This document shows positions 10,573 to 22,163 of a stretch of 64,000 nt of DNA, piece after piece. Under the pieces are notes generated by a model. That model made no database searches and was not told the origin of the DNA. It saw only the letters and a program-made list of their open reading frames with translations. A program made the position numbers and the translations under genes. Source of the DNA: Pachyseris speciosa (taxonomy: Eukaryota; Cnidaria; Anthozoa; Scleractinia; Pachyseridae); NCBI GenBank assembly GCA_016490735.1, contig JAEMWC010000218.1, positions 125,001-189,000 on the forward strand, written 5' to 3'. Numbering within the stretch: position 1 is the first letter of the stretch; each line of letters begins with the position of its first letter.

Positions 10573-11330
10573 TTTATTGGCTCGTCCCCACGGGGCTTTT
10601 CAGAGTCAATTTTACATTACAAAATTAAATACTAAGTACATGACAATGATAAAAGAGGACAATAAAATTAAATAAAGAAGTCATTAAGAAACTGTTGCCT
10701 GAGTATGCGCTTGAACTCCGTCACGGATGGGCTAAGTTTGAGCGCAGACCACAAAGAGGTCGCTCTATATTGAAAGGTCCTTTGGCCGCTAGCACTGCGG
10801 AAGAGTGGTATGCTCAAAAGTTGAGCGTTTCTGGTATTCCTTGTCGAGACGGCGGATCTTCTGACGAGCTTAGATGTCAAATACTCCTGTACTGCTTGGA
10901 GCTTGTCCAGATTAGCTTGAGTAGTATTGCTCCAAACAGAAGAGCAATAGAATAATTTAGTAAACACTAGGGCATTTATAATAATAATTTAGGCGCGTTT
11001 ATCAAAAATATGCTTAACGCGGTTAATTTGGCCTAATCGTGACATGCATGAGGATACAGTGGAAACAATATACTCATTACATGTACAATTAGAGTCCAGT
11101 GTGACGCCAAGGTCTCTTGCAGCCTTAACAGGCTCGAGTTCCTTCCCCAATAGAAATAGCCTAAAGTCGCTAACCTTAGCAGTCATTTGCCGGCTGCCGA
11201 ATATCACTAGTTTTGTTTATCTGGGTTGAGTAAAAGCTGATTATCAAAGCACCAATTCCGAATACTTAACAAGTCCTCATTCATCTTTGCTATCACTTCG
11301 TGCTGATCGTGGAGTTAAAATGACATGAGT
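10573..11330 (-). mobile_element. 5'-truncated non-LTR retrotransposon (LINE) 3' end
   Basis: On the minus strand, 11207-10668 encodes the C-terminal part of a Jockey/CR1-like reverse transcriptase: AARDLGVTLDSNCTCNEYI, then FTKLFYCSSVWSNTTQANLD, then a final YRATSLWSALKLSPSV. One TAA at about 10989 interrupts the same frame. The 3' UTR ends GACGAGCCAATAAAGTATG followed by a (TATG)n tail. The piece is missing from the duplicate locus at about 59237, so it inserted in copy 1 after the two blocks separated, or was lost from copy 2. Confidence 0.75.
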
Positions 11331-11976
11331 AGGCCAACCTCCAATGCATAAATTCTTTATGTGGATAATTTTCCATATTGTTTAATCATTGAAGACCACA
11401 TGTACATGTACAGTAATCACTATAGTTGGAGAGTAAAGCCTCTTGGATATTAACCCCAACCACTGACTCTGTTTATTCATTTTTTGAAAGACAACATGTA
11501 CAGTAATCACTATTGTTAAATATGGAATAGCTGTAGTCAGGAGATGACATCGTTGAAAATAGTTAATGTTTGTCACTCACATAATAACTCTGTTCATTAA
11601 TTTTCTTTTTCAAGTTTTTATTTCCTCACCTCTTGTTTTCCAGTGTTATTAATAATACTTTCGTTGATTTTCAACCACAAAATAATTACACTGAGTGTTC
11701 CCGCTTGTTTTTAAACCAAGATGAAGGTAAAATTTAGAATTATATATATTATGGTTTCCTTGCCGGAGAGGAATATGCTTTATTATCAGGCTGTCATATG
11801 AGACCTGAGCCACGAACATGCAATCATTAAAAAATCATAATCAGTCACCACGGGAATGCGAAAGGACCAACAGATCACTGAAAAGAGAAACCACACAAAC
11901 CACAGATACACCAAAGGTTGTTGAGTATTGAAAATGCTAGCTGACTTCTTTGACTGCCAAAAACAGCAAATATGAC

Positions 11977-12016
11977 TGTTGCGATCCTTTCTGCATTTAT
12001 GGAAATGATAAAAAAA
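11977..12016 (+). repeat. Remnant 5' LTR of BEL copy 1
   Basis: The first about 40 bases (TGTTGCGATCCTTTCTGCAT...) match the LTR start at 60595 and 17866. The rest of the about 320 bp LTR is deleted, and the sequence jumps straight to the primer-binding site. Confidence 0.7.
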
Positions 12017-12166
12017 TTTTGGTCCTTCGAGCCGGATAATGCGCGATTGTAGAGGTTATTTCGGGTCAGTTTTGCAAGATTTTGGGTTTGGAGAGACGAG
12101 TCGACCGCCGGCGCTACGAAGTGAAAAAAACGCGATTTCTGTTTTTCTGGATGGAATAAAGACGAA

Positions 12167-12607
12167 ATGGACAACAAAGACAATCGAGACGGACAAGAAA
12201 CGTACAAGGACGAAATTGGTCAATTACATACGGTAGTTGGAGTGTTGAAACGAGAGAAAAAGAATGCTAAGTCGAATTTAACTCGGATGCTAAATCGGTT
12301 AGCTGTATTGGTATCAGATGAGAAGTATGATAGATGCAAGATAGTGGAGGTAATAGAACGCTTAGAGAGGTTGAGAGATGAAGTGATGAGAATTTTGGAA
12401 AAATTAGAAACAGTTTATTCCAAGTTACAAGATGAGGAGAATGAAAGGAAGACGAGCAAGGAAATGGAAGAATTTAGCAAGCAAGTAGACCAAGAGCTTC
12501 GTGAAGCTCGCGTCATCATGCTAGCACAAGTAAATAGTAGTATAAGTAGAGAGCGAAATTGTCGTTCTGAAGATAAGGAGAAAGCTCAGCGTACGTGTGA
12601 ATCATAG
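12167..12607 (+). pseudogene. BEL gag N-terminal part, copy 1
   Basis: An ATG at 12167 opens a 146-codon frame, highly charged and predicted coiled coil (heptad-like LERLRDEVMRILEKLETVYS). It ends at TAG 12605-12607, before the rest of gag. The same protein, residue for residue, with the same stop, is encoded at 61055-61495. In intact BEL elements gag continues to the zinc knuckles, so this stop is probably a lesion. Confidence 0.65.
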
Positions 12608-13085
12608 CACTTCGATGAAGACAAACGAGAGGACAACCGAGTCCCAAGAGAAGAAAGAAGACCCATATGCATCGACTCACCAGAACGTTCGCATTCACAG
12701 ACACCGACAAGACATACAAGTAATCCATAAGTAGGGAATTTGTTTAACTCAAGCAACGCGGTGAACGGACAACTACAACGGAAGATCCTTTTATTTGGCG
12801 GAAACAAGCTAGAATTTCCCAGGTGGCATGCTGCATTTTCAAGCTGTGTAGATTAGTCTTCTCTTTCCGCGCAGTTTAAGATGTTGAGGTTGGAAGGATG
12901 TCTGACTGGTAAGGCGGCAGAGACGGTCAAGGGACTGGGCTACTCTGAAGCGACATGCGAGACGGCAAACGCTAGGCTGCAAAGGAAGTACGGACGAAGT
13001 CGGCGTCAAGTGCAAGGGCTTTTGGAAGAGCTAAAGAGGATGAAGATACTTTAAGAGGATGACGCTAAAGCGATAGAAAAAATTT

Positions 13086-13529
13086 GTGGATGCATTGGAA
13101 AGAGCTGTTATTAATCTGAAAGAGAATGGCCGTCAATCAGACTTACAAGGCGGAACTTTGTACACTATCATGCTCGAGAAAATACCAGAGAAATTGCTGG
13201 GTCAGTACTACAGATGGATAAAGGAAAATCAGGAGCTTGAGTTGCTCAAGAAGCTGAAAAACTGGATTGCAGAAGAAGCGGAATATCGGGTGCAGGCTTC
13301 CGAGATACGAAACGGAATCGGATCCGACGAAAAGGCGAGAGAAAAAACGATGCCCTGGAAGCGAAGCGAAAACAGCGCTAAATCATTTGTCTCAAATCGG
13401 GGCGGCGTGGAACCGAAGGTTCAGAATTGCAAACTCTGTGGTCACAGTCATCCTATTTGGCACTGCGACGTGTTTAAAGGAAGACCAGTAGAGAGAAGAT
13501 GGGAGACAGCCAAGCGCCTGGAGCTCTGA
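13086..13529 (+). pseudogene. BEL gag C-terminal part with first zinc knuckle, copy 1
   Basis: The frame reads KFVDALERAV to YYRWIKENQELE and then CKLCGHSHPIWHCDVFKG, a BEL-type zinc knuckle (CxxC, H, C). A TGA at 13527 interrupts it just before a second knuckle YRCLGNDHLRKSC. A one-base insertion in the A-run at about 13080 puts it out of frame with the preceding segment. Confidence 0.7.
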
Positions 13530-13564
13530 TATAGATGTCTGGGTAATGATCATCTAAGAAAGTC

Positions 13565-14233
13565 GTGTCCAAATTACCGAGAATGCAAAATCGAAGGGTG
13601 CATCGATACTCATCACCGTTTACTCCACGCAGACAGCTACCCCTCAAGAGGAAACGGATGTCATACGGAACAAGTCCTCTAACCCAAGTGTCGACCCACG
13701 AAACTATAACAGCCATTCAAGAAAACGGAGAAGGACGTCAGGGTAACATCAGTGCAAATCAGAGCAATTTATCCCAAGAAAGTACAATTTCTCATATCAC
13801 GGAGGGGGATGCAAGTATTCATACAGCCACAATGGAAACAGCAGCACAGACGCGCGAAAAGGTAGTAGTACTTCAGACGGTCCCATTTATACTAAAGAAT
13901 GGGAGCAAAAGACTGCTAGTGAACTGTTGTCTTGACGAAGGAAGTGACACATCGTACATTAACGAAGATCTAGTAGAAGAACTGGGAGTAAAAGGCCGTA
14001 AGGAACCCATCACCGTTAACGTCGCAAATGACCAGCAAGTAAAGTTTATGTCAATGACTTTTCAAGTCGGATTGGAGAGTGTCGATGGCAAAGTGAATCG
14101 AACCATTTCAGCGAAGACGTCTCAAAAGATCTGCGGAGGAATGATGCCCATTGAATTGGCTGGAAATAAAACACAAATGGTTCCATCTGAGAGACATACC
14201 TTTCCCGCAGCTTGCAAAAAGAGGAATGATTGA
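13565..14233 (+). pseudogene. BEL aspartic protease region, copy 1
   Basis: VPFILKNGSKRLLVNCCLDE is followed by GSDTSYINEDLVEELGVKG, the DxGSxxSY motif of the retroelement pepsin-like protease in BEL elements. It releases the mature gag and pol proteins in an active element. The first about 80 codons of this open frame are out of phase with the original gag tail, which is readable in another frame to about 13660. The frame ends at TGA 14231; the native frame continues shifted from about 14151. Confidence 0.7.
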
Positions 14234-14649
14234 TCCTTCTTGGAGCAGACAATCACGAATTGATGACCACGATAAAAGAAGTTCCAGGCAAAGTCAACGA
14301 ACCGAGTGCAAGGCTTTGCCCACTGGGATGGACAGCGATCTGACGGATCGATAAAGAGGACGTAGGCGAGGAGAACTACACCGGACTTGTCAGGACCTTC
14401 CGCGTTCAGCAGTCTGAAGAAACTTCGACCTTTCAGGACGCTGACGTAAACGTCACACTGTGAAAATTCTGGGGGCTAGAGCACACTGGAATCCCACCTT
14501 CTAAGCAGCAGCTCACTGCAGATGAGCAAACAGCGTGGGAAAAGGTCCGCGAATCGAGAATCTTTAACGGGAAACGGTACCAAGTAGCAGTTCCATGGAA
14601 AAAAGAAAGACCACTTATAGTCAGCAATAGACCCCTGCCTGAACGACGG

Positions 14650-15230
14650 CTACAGCAAGTCGAACGCAAACTGGCTAAAGACTAAAATATAGCAACTGCT
14701 TACCAACAAGTTATTGACGAGTACGTTCAGAAGAACTACATTCGACGCATCCCACCCACTGACGAAAAGAGCGAATCTGAGTGGCTATTACCCCATTTTC
14801 CAGTGATTCGACCAGAAAGGGCAACGAAGAAGGTCAGGATCGTGTTTAACGCCTCAGCCATGTACCAAGGAAGAATTCTTAACACAGAGACTTTACCAGG
14901 TCCCAAGTTACGAAGTAACATCTTTGACATACTAGTGAGGTTCAGGAAGAAGTTAATAGCCCTTGCTTGTGACGTTAGTCAGATGTACCATCAGTTGGTA
15001 CTACAGCCCATGGATGGGCCTTACCACAGATTCCTATGGCGAGATCTCGATTCAAGTAGACAGCCAGATTTGTATTTGGTGAGTGCTACTGTCCATTTTG
15101 CGCTCAGTACGTTTGGCAGCAACACGCACGTGACCACAAAGAGCAGTTCCCTTCGGCAGCGGAAGCAGTGCAAAATAACTGTTATATGGATGATCTGATG
15201 CCGTCCGTTAAGTATCGAAGAGGAAGACGA
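14650..15230 (+). pseudogene. BEL reverse transcriptase, copy 1
   Basis: Motifs in order: YVQKNYIRRIPP, FPVIRPERATKKVRIVFNAS, LPGPKLRSNIFDILVRFR, DVSQMYHQLVLQP, HRFLWRDLD and the catalytic YMDDLM at about 15186. A TAA at about 14684 (D or K position in copy 2) and a shift near 15085 break it. The asparagine in VFNAS replaces the aspartate of VFDAS kept in copy 2, a probable catalytic-site change. Confidence 0.8.
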
Positions 15231-15489
15231 TGAGGAAGGAAGTTACGGAGCTAGAAGACCTGGCTGGATTTCATGTTCGAAAATGGATTTCACATCGACC
15301 TGAAGTGATCGAAGATATTCCAGAACAAGAGCCGCTGATATAGATTTGAGCAAGACGGAGTTCCCAGTAAAAAAGACGCTAGGCGTTTTGTAGATTGCAC
15401 AAGAAGACAGGTTCCCGTTCCGGTATTCAGCTCCATCAGACTAGTTCATATTCACGAAAAGAAACGTACTAAAGAAGACCGCCACCATC

Positions 15490-16122
15490 TTTGATCCCCT
15501 TGGATTTCTCTCACCCTTCACTGTAAGAGGGAAGATGTTGATGCAAGAAGCATGGCTTGAAGATGTAACATGGGATGACGTTCTGCCGCTTCATGTGACG
15601 AAGAAATGGAAGACATGGTTTGGAGAGTTACCCGATCTCGAAAGAATTCCGTGTTGCCTTAAGGATTCCCACAGCAATGAGAAACATTTAACAATTCACA
15701 CGTTTACCGACGCGTCAGAGAAAGCTTATGCAGCAGCTGTTTATGCCCGATACGAATTTGAAGACGAATCCATTGGCACACGTCTGATCGCAGCAAAAAC
15801 AAGATTGGCGCCACTCTAGGCACTAAGTATTCCCCGTTTGGAACTTATGGGAGCAGTCATCAGTTTACGATTGACCAAACAAGTGTGCGAGGCTCTTGGA
15901 GTTCAACGAAACGAGGCAACCTGCTGGGTTGATAGCTGTAACGTCGGTTGTTGGATTCATAGTCAAAGTCGAAACTTCAAGCCTTTCGTTGCACATCGAG
16001 TAAGAGAGATACACGAAGAATACAACCCCGATCAATGGCGTTATGTTCCTGGAAAGTTAAATCCAGCTGACTATGGTACGCGAGGACTGACAGCTGAGGA
16101 GTTAACTGATAACGCATGCTGA
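15490..16122 (+). pseudogene. BEL RNase H region, copy 1
   Basis: IFDPLGFLSPFTVRGKMLMQ leads into HTFTDASEKAYAAAVYARY, then IPRLELMGAVISLRL and WVDSCNVGCWI, the catalytic Asp/Glu/Asp series of BEL RNase H. A TAG at about 15817 and a TGA at 16120 interrupt. The segment PGKLNPADYGTRGL is the usual connection to integrase. Confidence 0.75.
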
Positions 16123-16537
16123 TGGCATGGGCCAGCGTTTCGTAGTCAAGAAAATGACAACTGGCCTGAGAGGAGGTTTACAGGATCTGCAGATACCGTG
16201 GAGGAGCTGAAAGCTGAAGTCCGTGAACGAACGAGTTGTTCCCAACAAGACGTGCTAAGCAGTTTTGCGACCAACAATCAAGAAGAAAGTCAGTGGAGGC
16301 TGGACCCTAGCCGTTTTTCCAAATGGTACAGAAAAAACCAGCAAACAAGCTCGAACTTGGAATTTCCATGGTACGAGTACGAAGTTGGGTTCACCGATTC
16401 ACAGATAATTGTCGAAAACCTGTTGAACAGCGCGTTACCGAAGAGCTAACATGTGACGAATTGAAGAGAATGGAGAGTCGAATCATTAATGAAGCACAAA
16501 ATGACACATTTCCTGAAGAAATCAAGGCATTGGCCAG

Positions 16538-17310
16538 TTGCAAAAAAAAAAACTTTCAAAGAAGAGTTCTATTCTCTCATTTACACCAATGGTTATTGAC
16601 GGTATCCTACGCTCAGATACAAGACTCCGATATGCTAATGACCTAACAGATGAAATGAAGTATCCGATCATTCTACCAAAGAAACACCCTGTTACGGAAC
16701 TGCTTGTAAAAAATCATTATGAAACAGAAGGGCATGAAATGGGCTTGAATTACATACTCAATAATCTTCGTGAGAAGTACGTGGTGGTACATGGAAGAGA
16801 AACAGTAAAGAAAGTGATCAGGAAATGTCCTGAGTGTCGGAGGAGATTCAGAGGAGTACCAGCTACGCAACAGATGGCTCCCCTACTTACAATATGATTA
16901 GAAGCTACCATGAAGCCATTTACCAACTGCGCAGTCGATTTTTCTGGACCATATTTAACAGTACAAGGTCGTGGGAAGGTTCAAGCTAAACGATACCTAT
17001 GTTTGTTTCTGTGCCTCCAAACACATTGTTGCCATGTAGAGATGGTATCATCGTTAGATACAGATGGCTTCCTTAACGCCTTAACTCGCATGGTAACAAG
17101 AAGAGGTTGGCCTCGGGATATGCTGAGTGACAATGACACCAACTTCATTGGTGGATGCAACGAAATCAATCAGTTAGTGGAGCAACTTGACCGAGAAAAG
17201 GTCGAAAGGATGACGTCTAACAAAGGTATTAACTGGCACTAGAACCCACCGGAAGCTCCACATTTTGGAGGAGTTTTTGAACGAATGATCAGATCAGTGA
17301 AACGGGCTGT
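16538..17310 (+). pseudogene. BEL integrase, copy 1
   Basis: The zinc-binding HHCC region reads HYETEGHEMGLNYILNNLRE then CPECRRRF. The catalytic core follows: CAVDFSGPYLTVQGRG, then a second aspartate in MLSDNDTNFIG, then PPEAPHFGGVFERMIRSVKR with the catalytic glutamate. Stops at 16897 and 17240 interrupt. Integrase would join the element's cDNA to the chromosome. Confidence 0.75.
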
Positions 17311-17865
17311 AAACGCGGTCCTAGGAACGCAGACGAAAACGATGAAGAATTGCAGACGATCTTTACTGGCGTGGAGAGCTTGATGAATTCCAGACCACTG
17401 ACGCCGTTAAGCAGTGATCCCAACGACGAGCCTGCGTTGACCCCTAATCATTTTCTCATAGGACACATGGGTGGGAAATTGGCTCCTGAAAATGTGGACA
17501 CAACAGCATTCAATCCACGTAGACGATGGAGACATATCCAGGAATTAGTTCGTCATGTTTGGAGTCGCTGGATGAAGGAATATATAACCAGCATCAGTAC
17601 GAGAAAAAGTGACAGGAAAAGGAAAGAAATGTAAACAAAGGAGAAGTAGTGTTGGTGATAGACCCAAACACGCCAAGAAGACAATGGAAGATGGGACGGA
17701 TTGTGGAGACTTACACAGGAACGGATGGCTTTGTCCGAGTCGTGGGCGTTAAGACGACTGATGGAACATACAGAAGACCAATTTCGCGGATTTCTCCGTT
17801 GGAATTTCAAAGTTTAAAGTGACTTTAACATTAAAATTACCCACGGAAAATCCGAGAGGGGGAAA

Positions 17866-18136
17866 TGTTGCCACCTTTTCTGCATTTATGGAAATGATAA
17901 AAAAATTTGAAAGAACTCCGTTGGCGCAGTTACAGACTGTTTCATTTCTATTGTTTCAATTTCAGGCGCGCGCACTCATGGGTTAATTCAAATGATTTAA
18001 ATTTTAATGGCGCAATTATGTTAAGTGGAATTGGAATTTTTGCAGAGTCGAACTGATGTTGTATTTTTACTTCGGCATTTAAATGGGGTTTTCGAATCGA
18101 TTTACGGATTTTGAGGGTCGTCGGGAAAACCTCAGA
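17866..18136 (+). repeat. 3' LTR of BEL copy 1
   Basis: Begins TGTTGCCACCTTTTCTGCAT after the polypurine tract and matches most of the 320 bp LTR at 60595-60914, with about 50 bases missing in internal gaps. The expected terminal ...CAGAACA is replaced by repeat A sequence (CCTCAGAGGCTATATA). Confidence 0.7.
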
Positions 18137-18287
18137 GGCTATATATTCCCCATTGGGAATCTTTTAGGCCAAGTTTCAGTTACGAAAATCCCAAGTGCAC
18201 TCTTTAATTGACGCCGAAAGCCTAAGGCGAACTACCTTCCGCCAAACAGATATCTACTAAAACTTGTTCTTGGGTGCCCCTGTTGTA
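18128..18287. repeat. Repeat A fragment right of BEL copy 1
   Basis: Matches 8693-8865 and 48605-48775 (CGCCGAAAGCCTAAGGCGAA, then AACTTGTTCTTGGGTGCCCC). With 11937-11976 it shows that the BEL element landed in a repeat A copy. It is cut at 18287 by the Gypsy element's broken left end. Confidence 0.65.
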
Positions 18288-18306
18288 AGAAAGTAGCAAG
18301 TAGCAG

Positions 18307-18687
18307 ATGGTACTTCGTTGCGTAATTCGTGGGGAAAATGGAAACAAAAAACTTGAAGTTTACCTCAAGGCGACTGGAGCTTCCAAGAAACTTGATGAAA
18401 TGAAGGTGGGGTTGCTCTTAAACCACACTGGTGACCCGTGTTTGGAGATTTACTCAAACGTCCTCTACTTACCCGAGCGTGACGATCCTGCGGGAGGAGA
18501 AGCGAAACTGCAAGCCAAAAATCCTGACAACTACGCAACTGTGTTAGCAAAGTTCGAGGCGTACTTCCAGAAACGGGATCCTCAACTGATGTTACTAAAG
18601 AAGTTCTGGCTTCATCTTCGACGAGAGCCGGCACAAACCTTCGATTCGTGGGTTGTCACAGTAAAAGAAAGGGCCGCCGAATGCTAG
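18307..18687 (+). pseudogene. Gypsy gag, truncated start
   Basis: The frame reads KKLEVYLKATGASKKLDEMK and later VLAKFEAYFQKRDPQLMLLK, the capsid-like gag core of Gypsy elements. A TAG at 18685-18687 breaks it, and the same frame continues afterwards. It is related to but diverged from the gag at 1-364. Confidence 0.75.
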
Positions 18688-18774
18688 TTTCCCGTCGATT
18701 TTTACGAGCAAGTTGCGGGAGACAAGCTCACCTTTTCTTGCAAGGAGGGAGCCTCCCTTTCACTTGAAAATACT

Positions 18775-20304
18775 GTGAAGATCCTATCTTTGAAAGAAAC
18801 TACGAAACGTGAGTTGCAAGAGTCAAAGACGGCAGAGATTGAGAGTGTCACACAGCGAGGTAGCAAGCCAGACCCTAAGACCATGAACAACCCACAGCGA
18901 GGTTCCAAGTCAGACTCTAGGAGGCGATCATCCCAGCCAGGCAGCAGGAATTGTGGATACTGCAATCGCCAGCACACCCCCCCCCCTCCTGGACGGAGGA
19001 ATTGCCCAGCCGCAGACACACGATGCAACAAGTGCAAAAGATTGGGACATTTTCCCATAATTTGCAGAAGCGCGCCTCTTCACATGGTCAACCAAGTTCT
19101 TGACAATGAGGCCGACTCCTCTCCCACATTTGTTGGAAGGGTTACTACTACACCCACGTCAAACAGAGTTTGTCAAACGTCCCCTGCAGAACCAACTGTT
19201 TCCCCAACATCCGACTCGGGGTGGCACATTAAGCTCAAAATAAATGACCAAGAGTTGACTTGGTGCGTTGACACAGGAGCGCAAGTATCTGTGATGCCAG
19301 AATCCGTGTACAAGGAGTCATATGGAACGCTGTCAAAACCAGGCAGAGAACTTGTGGGAGCAGGTGATGTTCCCTTGACGACCGTTGGATTTGCAATCAT
19401 GAACCTTGTCTCAGAGGATAAAGCCATTGCTGAACGAGTATACATAGTCAAAGAGGCATCCAAGCTACTTCTGGGAATACCTGCTATTCGTGGCTTTGGT
19501 CTTATCCATCAAATCCCAGGCACCTACAGTATGAAAGCAGTCCATCATACGCCCTCTGCAGGTAATAATCCTGTGCCCTCTAGCATAAAGGAGGACATCG
19601 TAAATAAATTCCCAATGCTTTTTCAGGGCCTTGGAAAATTGGAAGGCGAGCATACAATCCATCTAAAGGAAGGGACCACACCCTTTTGTCTGACTACCCC
19701 CAGGCGAGTACCACTGCCACTTATGAAGAAAGTGAAGGAGGAGATTGAACGCATGCTGCAACTTGATGTTATTGAACCCATGGATGAGCCGACGGAATGG
19801 TGTTCGTCAATTGCGGTGGTACCAAAAGAGGATGGCAGAGTGCGGATCTTCGTTGACCTCACAAAGCTTAACCAAGCAGTCCTCAGAGAAGTCTATCAAA
19901 TGCCGACCGTTGAAGAAACGCTGGGAAGTCTTACATAAGGTTCAGTATTCTCCAAGCTTGCTGCAAACTCGGGCTTCCACCAGATTGTTCTCAACCCTGA
20001 AAGTGCCAAGCTGACTACCTTCATTACACCCTTTGGCCGAAACATGTTCAAGCGTTTGCCTTTTGGCATATCATCGGCCCCGGAACATTTTCAGAAGAGG
20101 ATGGATAAAGCACTTTCCGGAATAGAAGGGGTTAAATGCCGTATGGATGATATTTTATTCACGGGTAAAAACCAATCCGAACATGATCTGCGACTCGAGC
20201 AAGTCCTTGACAGGCTAGTGGAGAGGGGACTCACCCTTGACCTTCAGAAGTGTCCCAGAGTAAGTTGCAATATTTGGGCCAGATTCTTGACAGTCACGGG
20301 GTAA
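18775..20304 (+). pseudogene. Gypsy nucleocapsid, protease and reverse transcriptase
   Basis: One frame holds a zinc-knuckle region (CGYCNRQH and later CNKCKRLGHFPIIC), the protease site WCVDTGAQVSVMP, and RT motifs EWCSSIAVVPKEDGRVRIFV, LPFGISSAPEHFQKRMD and RMDDILFTG, where R replaces the usual Y of YxDD. A TAA at 19936 interrupts in frame between RT motifs. After about 20262 the RT thumb (LGQILDSHGVRKDPSKVQAI) continues in another frame. Confidence 0.8.
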
Positions 20305-20467
20305 GAAAAGATCCATCAAAGGTCCAAGCCATTGTGGACATGCCAGAACCCCAAGACGTTGGAGACCTGAGACGCTTCTTGGGGTTGGTTAATCACCTTA
20401 TGAAACTTTGTCCAAATTTGGCGGAGAAGACGAAGCCCTTACGAGACCAACTTAAAAGGGAGAATGC

Positions 20468-20940
20468 ATGGGTCTGGGGCCCAATCCAACAAGAAGAGCT
20501 CAGGCATCTGAGAAAGTTCTCGTACTGTACGATACGGAAAAGGAGACAACTGTCTCAGCAGATGCAACCAGCTTTGGACTAGGTGCCGTTCTTATGCAAA
20601 AACAACTATCTGGCAATTTGAGACCACTGGTGTACTCCAGCAGATCTATGACAGAGACTCAGTGCCGTTATGCTCAGATAGAAAAGGAGGCCTTGGCGGT
20701 CACCTGGGCACTTGAACACTGGGCTGATTTTCTAATCGGAATGAAATTCAAGGTACAAACAGATCACAAGCCCTTAATCCCCTTGTTTTCCACCAAGCTG
20801 ATAGACGAGCTTCCAGTGCGTGTTTAACGCTTCAGAATGAGGCTCATTCGGTTTGATTTTACCATCGAACATATTCCTGGTAAACTCTTGTATACAGCTG
20901 ATGCACTGTCTAGATCCCCTCGAGAGAATAACGTCTACGA
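20468..20940 (+). pseudogene. Gypsy RNase H
   Basis: TTVSADATSFGLGAVLMQ, then CRYAQIEKEALAVTWALEHW and VQTDHKPLIPLF give the catalytic Asp, Glu and Asp of Gypsy RNase H. A TAA at about 20825 stands in the usual connection PVRV-RFRMRLIRFDF, after which HIPGKLLYTADALSRSP follows in the same frame. Confidence 0.75.
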
Positions 20941-22163
20941 GACCAAACCGTGGAGTGACCTACATGACGAAGTAGAATGCTATGTAAATGCAGTCCTAGT
21001 AACCCTACCTGCGTCGGATCAGCGCCTGGATGAGATACGTTCCGAACTGAAGAATGATGACGCGCTCAAATTGGTGATGCAGTGTGTGCACAATGGTTGG
21101 CCGGATAAGCGGAACATCTGCGTCGCGATGGCGAAAAACTGGGCCGAAAGGGGAAATATTTCTCTCCACAACGGAATACTCCTGAGAGGACGACGACTTA
21201 TCATACCACCGAAGTTAAGGCAAGATGTCTTGAGACGTCTACATGATGGACATCAAGGGGTGACCAAGACACGTGCTAATGCTGCCTCCTCAGTCTGGTG
21301 GCCAGGGATCAACCAAGATATCACGACGGTTGTGCGAAACTGTGCCATGCGTGAGAAAAAAGAACGTATCGAGCCAATGAAAGGAATTGAATTTCCTGAT
21401 AGACCCTGGGCTAGAGTTGGTGTGGACTTGTTCCAACACAAACACAAGAATTACATCATCGCTGTAGATTATTTTTCATAAGATGTGAGAAGTGCCGAGG
21501 AATGTGAATGCCGCTCAGACAGTTAAAGAGGATGTTCAGCAGACACGGAATTCCCGACATTCTGTTTACCGACAATGGTCCACAGTTCGATGACTGGCAA
21601 TTCGAGCACATCACTTGGGGGGGGGGGGGGAGTGGAGTGGGCGGTCCAAACTATGAAGATGATCTTAAAGATCATCTCATGACCTACAGAGATACTCCAT
21701 TGCACCATGGTTATTCGCCGGTGCAACTTAGCATGGGCCGTAGACTACGCACCAGAGTTCCCTACCAGCCGGAGGAGCTGAAACCAAAGACCCCTGACTT
21801 GGATCACATCAGGAAAAGGGAAAGGAGTACCGTGCTAAAATGAAAGTCAACTATGACCATAGGCACAGAGTAGTGGAAGGAGATGAGCTGTCACCTGGTG
21901 ACCGCGTCTGGATCCCAGACCTGAAAGTAAAGGGAACCGTAGTCAGGCAACACGAAGCCCCCAGATCTGTAGTTATACAGACTCCCAATGGGCCGGTGAG
22001 GAGAAATCGGAGATTGACACGAAGGGTCCTCGAGGACAGCACTCCGGTCCAACAACAGCATTCGTACCATGAGACCATTCAGCCAACTGCAACAAGCGCT
22101 TCGGTACCAGTCTTCAGCATCCAAAGCAGGCCAAGAAGTATCCAGAGATCTGCTTGTTCCTGA
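20941..22163 (+). pseudogene. Gypsy integrase, deleted in the core
   Basis: The H2C2 zinc region (LHDGHQGVTKTRANAASSVW, then CAMREKK, with C changed) leads to RPWARVGVDLFQHKHKNYII and, after a TAA at 21479, to IPDILFTDNGPQFDDWQFEH. The stretch that should carry the catalytic glutamate is replaced by 14 G and a short unrelated segment; the C-terminal part resumes at DDLKDHLMTYRDTPLHHGYS. The chromodomain-like tail GDRVWIPDLKVKGTV is present to 22163. Confidence 0.75.

Larger units (their letters stand above)
11977..18136 (+). mobile_element. BEL/Pao LTR retrotransposon, copy 1, decayed
   Basis: A full-length but inactive BEL/Pao element. Order: remnant 5' LTR (11977-12016), primer-binding site TTTTGGTCCTTCGAGCCGG, coiled-coil gag, zinc knuckles, aspartic protease, reverse transcriptase, RNase H, integrase, a DUF5641-like tail (17640-17818), polypurine tract GAGAGGGGGAAA and 3' LTR (17866-18136). 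Many in-frame stops and frameshifts break the polyprotein (for example TAG at 12605, TAG at about 12854, TAA at about 13053, TGA at 13527 and TAA at about 14684). It is inserted in a copy of repeat A: the same repeat resumes after the 3' LTR. It is duplicated, with shared lesions, at 60595-64000. Confidence 0.85.

Noticed and set aside
12516..12807. Minus-strand proteins opposite BEL gag
   Set aside because: They are antisense shadows of the gag region; both are repeated at 61404-61695 only because the element is duplicated.
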